Positions 38,095 through 44,181 of a stretch of DNA of 44,181 nt are shown in pieces. Under the pieces are notes generated by a model, which was not told the origin of the DNA, searched no databases, and saw nothing but the letters and a program-made list of their open reading frames with translations. Both the position numbers and the translations under genes were made by a program. This stretch comes from a virus: positions 1-44,181 of the IMG/VR virus record IMGVR_UViG_3300047440_000298, one strand, 5' to 3'. Position 1 is the stretch's first letter. Every line of letters begins with the position of its first letter.

Positions 38095-38495
38095 GTGATC
38101 TCGAAGCGCCGCGGCTGCAGGATCTTCTTCGCGCCGGGCGTCGGCTTGTAGCCGGTGAGGAAGCCGTTGGTCATCACGAACTTGGTCCCGATCGAGCGCA
38201 GCGTCACCATGCCGAGCGCGACGTAGACGTCCTTCGCCGCCTGCATCTGCGTCCACCACGTGTCGAAGAAGTCGTTCGACAGCGAGTCGGCCTGCAGCGT
38301 GATCTGCTGCGGGATCGCGACGTAGACGAAGCCGCCCGAGAGCTTGCCGTCGACGCCCATCAGGGTCTCGACCGACTTGATCTCCGGGACGTCGAAGACG
38401 TCGTCGGCCGCGAAGCCCTGGAGCTGCTGCGGCACGACGAACAGCGGCGGCACCGACAGCGTTACGACGGCGTTGGCGGAAGTGATCGAGGCCAT
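38064..38495 (-). CDS. Tail tube protein, 143 aa
   Basis: Strand-rich protein between the sheath and the chaperone gene: SVPPLFVVPQQLQGFAADDVFDVPE, IPQQITLQADSLSNDFFDTWWTQM and PRRFEITWESIVP match phage tube proteins. It forms the inner tube of the contractile tail. ATG at 38495; ends inside the next gene's start. Confidence 0.75.
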   Translation of the reverse strand: MASITSANAVVTLSVPPLFVVPQQLQGFAADDVFDVPEIKSVETLMGVDGKLSGGFVYVAIPQQITLQADSLSNDFFDTWWTQMQAAKDVYVALGMVTLRSIGTKFVMTNGFLTGYKPTPGAKKILQPRRFEITWESIVPSPT

Positions 38496-38504
38496 GTTGC
38501 TCCC

Positions 38505-40265
38505 CTATTGGACCGCCACGCTGGCGAGGTTGATCGACTGCACCGAGCCGCGGTCGAGGTACCAGAACGTCGCCGGCGGCGTGGTCCGCGCCGCGCGCGC
38601 GCTGGAGCTCGCGTCGAGCACCTGGAGATACCAGCCTTGGGTCTGCAGCGGGCCCGAGACGTCGCTCCCGGCCTGCGCGTTGACCTCCGCGATCTGCGTC
38701 GCCGAGATCGAGCCCGGCCCGAACGCGCCGAAGTTGAGGCCCGCCTGGATCGTCGCCGCGAGCGAGTTCTCGATCAGCGCGTAGCCCGCCGTGCTGTAGG
38801 GCACCGACTTGGAGTTCTGCAGCAGGTTCAGCATCGCCGCCTTGAACGAGCTGTTGAGCCAGACCTGGTTGATGTAGCTGTCCAGCCAGAGGTAGGCGCC
38901 GGTGACGAAGCCGCGCTGGAGCCAGATCAACGCCGTCGCGTACACGCCGTAGAAGTTGTAGCCGTTGCCGCGGCTCGAGGTCTGCGGGTTGCCGCCGAGG
39001 TTGTCGGCGACGGTCTGCGTCGTCACCGTCGCGGCGAGTCCGTCCTGCGCCTTGTAGGCGAACGTGATGCGCCCGTTGTTCTGCTCGAAGTCGATCGAGC
39101 CGGCCGCGCCGCAGACGAACGCCGCGAGCGTCGCCCCCGCCGTCGCGTTCCAGCCCGAGGCCGCGTCGCCGTCGAGCAGGCAGGTCCCCGAGTCGGAGTT
39201 CGCCAGGAGGATCTGGCCGAGGCTCGCCGCCGCGGGCACCGAGGTCGTCGGCGAGGCGTCGAGGTCCCAGCAGACGTAGGCGAAGCGGTTGCCGCCGAGC
39301 GCGGTGTTCTTCCAGGCGGCGAACGCCTGCTTGTTGGTGTTGCCGCTCGGGTCAGGGTCGAACGTCGTCATGAACGTCACGAAGTTCGTCGTCTGCGCGA
39401 TGATCGCGTTCATGAACGCCGCCGGCGTCGCCGCCGCCGCGCCCTGCGAGGTCACGGCCCCGGTCGCCGAGGTCAGCTTGAGCGTCGCCGCGGTCGTCCC
39501 GGTCGCGAACGCGATGGTCGAGACCGCCCCGGTGATCCCCGAGGTGACGACGAACGCCGCGGAGACCGAGTCGTAGCTCACGACGACCGGCGTCGCCGCC
39601 GAGGTCATCGCCTCGCTGCCGACGCTCTGCGAGTTGTTGACGGCGTAGGTGCCCGCGCCGCCCGGCGTGCCGCCGATCTGCGACTGGATCACCGTCCCCG
39701 CCGCGACGCCGACGCCCGCGACGGTCTGGCCGGCCGCGATGGTGCCGGTCACGGCGGAGGTCGTCAGCGTGGTCGTCGAGATCACGCCGGTGAACGACGC
39801 CCCCGCGGGAGCGCCGCCGTTGAGCGCGGTCTGGATGATGGCCGCGGCCGACGACGGGCTCGTCGCCGCCGAGAGGTTGAGCGCGCCGGCGCTGAAGGAG
39901 AAGCCGTCGACGACGACGGCGAGCGTGCCGCTGACCGCCTGGAGCTGGACGAGCGTAAGGCCGTAGGCCGCGCCGCGGAGGTAGGCCGACACGGCGGCGG
40001 CGTTGTACTGCGCGAACAGGATCGAGGCCGGGATCTTGTTCTTGCCGTTGAAGCCCGCGAAGTAGACCGCGCCGAGCGCGGCCTCGAGCGAGGCGGCCCC
40101 GAAGTAGGTCGAGACGTCGGCGGCGGAGGAGAACGTCAGGATCGAGCCGACCGGCGGCCGCGTGCTGGAGGTCAGGAGCAGGCCGATGACGTCGACCGCG
40201 GTGCCGCCGGCCCCGATGACGCTGGGCGTGACTTGTACGAGTTCCGAGGCGGGAATCGTGGACAT
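38505..40265 (-). CDS. Tail sheath protein (DUF3383 type) with inserted module, 586 aa
   Basis: N terminus MSTIPASELVQVTPSVIGAGGTAVD, an N-terminal domain with SSAADVSTYFGAAS, then AFAAWKNTALGGNRFAYVCWDLDASP and a GYNFYGVYATALIWLQRGFVTG segment are typical of the DUF3383 sheath family. Residues about 155-220 hold the repeat module shared with four other proteins. GGAGGGG precedes the ATG. Confidence 0.85.
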   Translation of the reverse strand: MSTIPASELVQVTPSVIGAGGTAVDVIGLLLTSSTRPPVGSILTFSSAADVSTYFGAASLEAALGAVYFAGFNGKNKIPASILFAQYNAAAVSAYLRGAAYGLTLVQLQAVSGTLAVVVDGFSFSAGALNLSAATSPSSAAAIIQTALNGGAPAGASFTGVISTTTLTTSAVTGTIAAGQTVAGVGVAAGTVIQSQIGGTPGGAGTYAVNNSQSVGSEAMTSAATPVVVSYDSVSAAFVVTSGITGAVSTIAFATGTTAATLKLTSATGAVTSQGAAAATPAAFMNAIIAQTTNFVTFMTTFDPDPSGNTNKQAFAAWKNTALGGNRFAYVCWDLDASPTTSVPAAASLGQILLANSDSGTCLLDGDAASGWNATAGATLAAFVCGAAGSIDFEQNNGRITFAYKAQDGLAATVTTQTVADNLGGNPQTSSRGNGYNFYGVYATALIWLQRGFVTGAYLWLDSYINQVWLNSSFKAAMLNLLQNSKSVPYSTAGYALIENSLAATIQAGLNFGAFGPGSISATQIAEVNAQAGSDVSGPLQTQGWYLQVLDASSSARAARTTPPATFWYLDRGSVQSINLASVAVQ

Positions 40266-40319
40266 CTCTAACCCCTCCGTAGCGTCGTTTCGGTTCCTAA
40301 CACGATTCCGGCGAGAAGG

Positions 40320-41063
40320 TCACGCCGGCGGAAAAGCGGCGTCGACCGAGACGAGCTCGACCGACAGCGCGCCCGCGAACTGGACCGGAACGCCGGTGAC
40401 GGTCTGGTTCGCCTGCAGGTGAAGGTCGACCGTCCAGCGCGACTCGTACTGCTGCTCCGCGTCGAGGAACGGGCTCTGGCGCGGGTCGTCGGCGTAGAGC
40501 GGCGCGACGGCGGTCGCGTTGGCGGCGAAGAAGTCCGAGGCGTACGGGTCGCGGAACAGCGTCGCGATGGTCGCCGCGAGGTTGCCCGCGGTCGCGAGGT
40601 CGTCGGCGTGGACGTCGACCTGCATCACGATCTCCGTCTCCTGGGTCGCCAGCACCTGGCCGGTCGCCATCGGCCGCGAGGCGACGTTCTGCGGCGGCGA
40701 GACGGCGTAGGTCCCGGCGGCGCCCGGCGACCCGGTCGTCTGCGAGATCACCTTGCTCGCCGGGTCGAGGCCGACGCCGAACAGCGGCGAGCTCGCCGCG
40801 AGCACCGCGCCCTGCTCGACCGAGGTCACGGTCATGACGCCCGCCGCGATCGAGGCGGTGAACAGGTTGTCCTGGAAGGCGTCGGCGTTGGTCGCGAGCC
40901 GCGGCCGGCTGAGCGGCCACATCACGACGAAGCTGCCCGCCTGCGGTTCCGGGACGCGGTTCTGCTGGCCCTGGACGACGTCGACGCCGTCGGGGAGCGC
41001 CGCGACGAGGAAGCCGCGGAGCGCCGTGAAGACGTCGCCGTCGGTCGGGCTGATCTGGATCAT
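40320..41063 (-). CDS. Neck/tail terminator protein with inserted module, 247 aa
   Basis: The C-terminal part matches phage neck-terminator proteins: a QYESRWTVDLHLQANQTV segment and a final strand with VSVDAAFPP. The N terminus has a helix-loop (DVFTALRGFLVAAL) followed by residues about 66-132 that are the shared module. It would cap the tail at the neck. ATGA overlap with the next gene. Confidence 0.65.
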   Translation of the reverse strand: MIQISPTDGDVFTALRGFLVAALPDGVDVVQGQQNRVPEPQAGSFVVMWPLSRPRLATNADAFQDNLFTASIAAGVMTVTSVEQGAVLAASSPLFGVGLDPASKVISQTTGSPGAAGTYAVSPPQNVASRPMATGQVLATQETEIVMQVDVHADDLATAGNLAATIATLFRDPYASDFFAANATAVAPLYADDPRQSPFLDAEQQYESRWTVDLHLQANQTVTGVPVQFAGALSVELVSVDAAFPPA

Positions 41064-41683
41064 CGGTAGAAGGCGACGTTGAGCAGCGGGCTCCCGCTCG
41101 CCCCGATGAAGCGGATCTGCGAGAGCGTGCCGCGGTAGAACAGGCCCGGGAAGTTGGTCCCGATCGTGCCGCCGTGGATCAGGTTGCCGATCGCCGTCGT
41201 CGGGGCGCCGCCGTCGTCGCGCCAGCGGACGTCGGCGACCTCGCCCTGGAGGTACGCCATCGTCGCGCCGGGCGGGATGCCGCCCGAGGTCAGGCTCGCG
41301 CCGGACGAGGTCGTCGCGGCGCTCGTCACGTAGACGCCGGCGCCGCCGGCGGTCCCCGAGGTCTGCGACACGATCGTGGTGCCGGCAGGAACTCCGGTCC
41401 CCGAAACGGTGTCTCCCTTGAGGATCACGCCGGTCACCGACGTCGTCGTCAGGTTGGTGCCCGAGCCGGTGCCGGTGAACGCCGAGCGCGTGCAAACGGA
41501 GAGCCCGACCGAGGCCGAGAGCTGCGTCGCCGAAAGCTGGCAGTTGCCGAGCGGCACGACCGGCTCGCCGCGGACCACCGCGTCGCCGGCCCGCGTCGGG
41601 GACGCGAGCGCGAGGAAGGCGACGAGCAGCGCCAGGATCGCGAAGGTGAAGAAGGAGACCGTGAACTGTGCCAGCTTCGGCAT
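41060..41683 (-). CDS. Virion-associated protein with signal/anchor and module, 207 aa
   Basis: An N-terminal hydrophobic segment (FTVSFFTFAILALLVAFLALASPTRA) precedes a short domain and the shared module (about 66-131), then a strand-rich C terminus (GEVADVRWRDDGGAPTTA, GNLIHGGTIGTNFPGLFYRG). Because it lies in the neck gene block it is probably a virion component, but the membrane-type N terminus is odd. ATG at 41683 has GAGGG upstream; 41695 is an alternative overlapping the previous stop. Confidence 0.55.
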   Translation of the reverse strand: MPKLAQFTVSFFTFAILALLVAFLALASPTRAGDAVVRGEPVVPLGNCQLSATQLSASVGLSVCTRSAFTGTGSGTNLTTTSVTGVILKGDTVSGTGVPAGTTIVSQTSGTAGGAGVYVTSAATTSSGASLTSGGIPPGATMAYLQGEVADVRWRDDGGAPTTAIGNLIHGGTIGTNFPGLFYRGTLSQIRFIGASGSPLLNVAFYR

Positions 41684-41691
41684 GGTTGCCC

Positions 41692-42276
41692 TCATCCGTT
41701 GTTCTGCAGCGTCGCCGCGACCTTGCACCAGTCCGGCCAGCTTTCTAGCACGATCGCGACCAGCCACACGCTCCCGTCGGGGAACGTCGCGAGGTCGCCG
41801 CCCTTGCCGCCCGGGCGCACCAGCCCGTCGACCGCGCCGTAGAAGTAGATCGCCCGCCGCGTGCCCTGGAGGTTGAGGCTCTCGATCTGCGTGATGTCGC
41901 GGAACGTCAGCGCCTGGATCTGCGCCGGCACCGCGAGCGAGGTCGTCATCAGCTCCTCGGCGACGACCTGGCTGCCGCTCACCGAGTAAACCCCGACGCC
42001 GCCGGCGTTGCCGGAGATCTGCCCGAGGATCGTCGTCCCCGCCGCGACCGTCTCGCCGGCGAGCGCCTGGCCGCGCAGCAGCCTGCCCGCGCCGACCGCC
42101 GTGACCGTCAGGATCCCGCCCGCGATCGTGCCGGTGAACTCGCCCGGCGTCGCGAACAGCGGGACGCGCTTGCCGTCCGGCGAGGTCGCCTCCTGCCCGG
42201 TGCTGACGCGCAGGCCGACCGGGACCGTCGGGTTGACCGCGGTGATGTTGCCCTGGACGACGCCGTGGAGGTTCAC
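41692..42276 (-). CDS. Virion-associated protein with inserted module, 194 aa
   Basis: Begins NLHGVVQGNITAVNPTVPVG after the initiating residue; residues about 46-109 carry the shared module (FTGTIAGGILTVTAVGAG, then VYSVSGSQVV), followed by FRDITQIESLNLQGTRRAIYFYGAVDG and a C-terminal strand region. GTG by GTGA overlap with the 320-residue gene. Its position suggests a head-tail or neck protein. Function not known. Confidence 0.55.
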   Translation of the reverse strand: MNLHGVVQGNITAVNPTVPVGLRVSTGQEATSPDGKRVPLFATPGEFTGTIAGGILTVTAVGAGRLLRGQALAGETVAAGTTILGQISGNAGGVGVYSVSGSQVVAEELMTTSLAVPAQIQALTFRDITQIESLNLQGTRRAIYFYGAVDGLVRPGGKGGDLATFPDGSVWLVAIVLESWPDWCKVAATLQNNG

Positions 42277-43235
42277 GCCGCCCTCCTCGCCGCCCGGTAG
42301 AACTCGAGCGCCTGCCGCCGCTCGGCGCCGCGCCTCGCGCGGTCGATCCAGCGCAGCGTCCGGTCCGCGAGCCGCTGGTTGTCCGGGTCGGGCTCGCCGA
42401 CGAGCGTGATCTGCTGGGCGAACTGCCAGAAGTGCCGCGGCAGCGCGAACCGCCCCATCGAGACCGCCCAGGTCACGAGCGCGAGCGTGCCGATCCGGAT
42501 GTGTCCGCTGTCCCGCGTCCCCGGCACCGCGCGCGCGACCATCGCCATCTCGCGCGGATCCCGCGCGACGTGGATCTCCGCCTCCTCGAACTGCGAGGAG
42601 ATGTCGTAGTCGACCGTCGAGCCGCGGAACGTCAGGCCCTCGCGCTTGACGCAGAACGCCGGGTGGAGGTGGAAGCCGCGGAAGTCGATCCCGCCCCGGT
42701 GCTGGAAGTAGACGCACCACGGGAACAGCCCCTTGCCCGTGCCCCAGAACAGGTCGCGGCACATCGGCGCCAGGTTCGCCATCGACCAGGTCAGCAGCCC
42801 GGCCGAGTCCCGCAGCGGCGCGTCGGCGCTGACCCCGCTCGCCGCCGCGACGATCAGCTTCTTCTCGCCGGAGGCGAAGATCCTCTTGGCCGCCGCGAAG
42901 GCGTCGAGCGAGACCGTCATGTCGCCGCACATGAAGGCGACGCGGTCGCCCGGCCGCGCCGCGTCGATCGCGTGGCGGTGGCAGTTGCCGAAGATGTTGT
43001 ACTGCTCGTCGCTGCCGCGCTTGATCTCGGCCGGGACGCGCCAGAACTGGACCTCGTAGGGGCAGCCGCGCTCGAACTCCCGGAAGTGCCGCCAGTCGTC
43101 GGTGTTGATCAGGACCAGGCCGTCGGAGGCGATCCCGGCGCGGCGCATCGATTCGACCACGCTGCGGAGCGGGCCGCGGACCGCGCGGCGCGCGTACTCC
43201 TCCCCCCAGCAGGGAAACGACGCGATCCAGCGCAT
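42273..43235 (-). CDS. Possible glycosyltransferase-like protein, 320 aa
   Basis: The N terminus (MRWIASFPCWGEEYARRAVRG), CGDMTVSLDAFAAAKRIFASG (an acidic motif after a strand) and a DFRGFHLHPAFCVKREGLTFRGSTVDYDI region hint at a GT-A-like enzyme fold, but without a clean DXD signature. Among neck genes such an enzyme would be unexpected; it could act on DNA or a virion protein. Alternatively it is a structural protein of unknown type. Confidence 0.35.
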   Translation of the reverse strand: MRWIASFPCWGEEYARRAVRGPLRSVVESMRRAGIASDGLVLINTDDWRHFREFERGCPYEVQFWRVPAEIKRGSDEQYNIFGNCHRHAIDAARPGDRVAFMCGDMTVSLDAFAAAKRIFASGEKKLIVAAASGVSADAPLRDSAGLLTWSMANLAPMCRDLFWGTGKGLFPWCVYFQHRGGIDFRGFHLHPAFCVKREGLTFRGSTVDYDISSQFEEAEIHVARDPREMAMVARAVPGTRDSGHIRIGTLALVTWAVSMGRFALPRHFWQFAQQITLVGEPDPDNQRLADRTLRWIDRARRGAERRQALEFYRAARRAA

Positions 43236-43236
43236 C

Positions 43237-43512
43237 TCACTTCCAGTCGCCCCGGGTCGTGAGCAGCGAGACGATGGCGTTGACCGTGCTGAGCAGGGCG
43301 TTGAACTGCGCGCCGGTCTGGAAGCCGTAGGCGCTGGTCACCGTCACCCTGGTCGGCGGGGTCAGCGTGACCGGGGTCTGCGCCGCGGGCGGCGGGATCG
43401 GCGTGTTGCCGGAGAAGCCGATGGTGCCGCCCGACTTGGTTCCGAGCGTGTCGAACTTGTCCGACTGCAGCTCGCCCTTCGCGGTCTCCCAGAGAGTGTT
43501 CTTCGTGACCAT
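43237..43512 (-). CDS. Hypothetical virion-region protein, 91 aa
   Basis: N-terminal MVTKNTLWETAKGELQSDKF, a Pro-rich middle (TPIPPPAAQTPVTL), and a C-terminal helix (FQTGAQFNALLSTVNAIVSLL). Probably a small structural part. No family recognised. One base separates its stop from the next ATG. Confidence 0.55.
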   Translation of the reverse strand: MVTKNTLWETAKGELQSDKFDTLGTKSGGTIGFSGNTPIPPPAAQTPVTLTPPTRVTVTSAYGFQTGAQFNALLSTVNAIVSLLTTRGDWK

Positions 43513-43523
43513 CGTTTCGGCTC

Positions 43524-44039
43524 CTATCGTTCGACGACCGCGTGGTCGATCGAGTTGATCATGTGCGAGGTGTCGATCAGCGGCTTGCTGAATCCTTTAC
43601 GCGCTACGGTCGACGCCGCCAAGGGCGGCGAGTTGGTCTCGATGATGCTCTCGCGGAGCTGGCCCGCGATTCCCGCGCCGAGGATCTCCATCGAACGCGG
43701 TACGTCGTAGTCGGTGAGCCGAAGCTGGGTCGCGAACGCCGGACCCCACTCCGCGTTCTTCTCGCGGATCATGGTCCGGAAGAACGGCCGCGGCGGGATC
43801 GTCCCGGTGCCGAACTCCTGGAAGAACGCGACGCTGGCGACGTTGATCGTCCCGGGGCTGCCCTCGATGGCTCCCGCGGTCTTTTTCTTCGCGTACGCCT
43901 TCCGGAGCGCCGCCTTGGGCCGCGCCGGGTAGGTCGCTCCCTCCAGGAAGCCGACCCGGAGCGTCGACGCCCCGCCGGCGAGCTTCGACGCGATGTCGCG
44001 GATCGCCGCCTCGAACTTCTCGCCCCCGGAGAGCCGCAT
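43524..44039 (-). CDS. HK97 gp10-like / neck protein, 171 aa
   Basis: RLSGGEKFEAAIRDIASKLA, then VASVAFFQEFGTGTIPPRPFFRTM and a later IAGQLRESIIETNSPPLAASTVARKG segment match the phage head-tail joining (gp10-like) family, whose TIPPRPF motif is typical. ATG at 44039 has GGGAGG upstream; the two preceding GTG codons are alternatives. It connects the head to the tail. Confidence 0.8.
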   Translation of the reverse strand: MRLSGGEKFEAAIRDIASKLAGGASTLRVGFLEGATYPARPKAALRKAYAKKKTAGAIEGSPGTINVASVAFFQEFGTGTIPPRPFFRTMIREKNAEWGPAFATQLRLTDYDVPRSMEILGAGIAGQLRESIIETNSPPLAASTVARKGFSKPLIDTSHMINSIDHAVVER

Positions 44040-44181
44040 CACCACCTCCCGCCGCGGACGAAGCCCGGCCCCGGGAAGGCGACGTCGCCGACCACGGTCG
44101 GCCGCGCCTGGTAGCGCGCGGCGCGGTACTGCGCCGTCGCCTGCCAGAACTCCGCGCCGTACCGGGTCTGCAGGAACCAGG
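44039..44181 (-). CDS. C terminus of a minus-strand virion gene (cut by the window edge)
   Basis: Open to the right edge, ending in VAFPGPGFVRGGRW with a TGA that overlaps the ATG of the gp10-like gene (TGATG). The visible part includes WFLQTRYGAEFWQATAQYRA. A head-completion protein is expected here, but too little is visible to name it. Confidence 0.5.
   Translation of the reverse strand, partial: WFLQTRYGAEFWQATAQYRAARYQARPTVVGDVAFPGPGFVRGGRW

Noticed and set aside
35827-38151. 774-residue plus-strand ORF over tape measure and chaperone
   Set aside because: Shadow composition; crosses a terminator-free convergent context and the known frameshift gene.
38508-40271. 587-residue plus-strand ORF antisense to the sheath gene
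   Set aside because: Composed of Arg/Val/Asp-rich shadow sequence with no domain; the opposite strand encodes a clear DUF3383-type sheath with a ribosome site.

Overview
The window is a 44 kb piece of a high-GC tailed phage (or prophage). A contractile-tail module is visible: a DUF3383-type sheath, a tube, a frameshifted tail-assembly chaperone, a tape measure, a hub, a spike and a baseplate J protein. No terminase, portal, major capsid protein or integrase is present, so the genome continues beyond at least the right edge, where a gene is cut. High GC, codon use and the protein families suggest an alphaproteobacterial, possibly rhizobial, host; this is inference. Almost every gene boundary is an ATGA, GTGA or TGATG overlap, so the genes form long translationally coupled operons. 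I found no tRNA, rRNA or CRISPR, and no gene-free stretch longer than about 190 bases.

Layout. (1) 1-1031: the end of a plus-strand winged-helix ORF converges on two small minus-strand genes that share a strong terminator, followed by a divergent regulatory gap. (2) 1032-4254, plus: small accessory genes (DUF4262, a Lys/Ala-rich protein, a uracil-DNA-glycosylase-like protein). (3) 16535 down to 4133, minus: one long early operon. In transcription order it holds an HTH-like regulator, small proteins, a RusA-type resolvase, an MT-A70 methylase, a nuclease-like protein, a replication protein with embedded iteron-like repeats, a second replication-associated protein, a radical SAM enzyme, a DpdA-like transglycosylase, QueC, a VUT/YhhQ-type transporter, an SPPY-type methylase, a ParB-like domain protein and a C5-cytosine methylase. 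(4) 16649-23487, plus: a recombination operon with a HIRAN protein, an ERF annealing protein, a YqaJ exonuclease, a Ref/DUF968 nuclease and many small genes, ending with a secreted RlpA-like protein. (5) 44181 down to 23527, minus: neck, tail, baseplate, fibre and lysis genes.

How the genes work together. The long minus-strand operon is both a replication module and a DNA-modification island. QueC and the transporter could supply preQ0-type bases, and the DpdA-like enzyme could exchange them into DNA. A radical SAM enzyme in the same run and three methyltransferases could add further marks. The HIRAN, ERF, YqaJ, Ref and RusA proteins form a recombination set.

The strongest unusual signals are these: a perfect 16-bp parS partition site that forms the start codons of a secreted-protein gene; the 7-deazaguanine cluster; a cytosine methylase whose recognition region has expanded into about eight repeats; iteron-like repeats with an AT-rich segment in the replication gene; a textbook -1 frameshift site in the tail chaperone; and a module of about 65 residues present in five different virion proteins.
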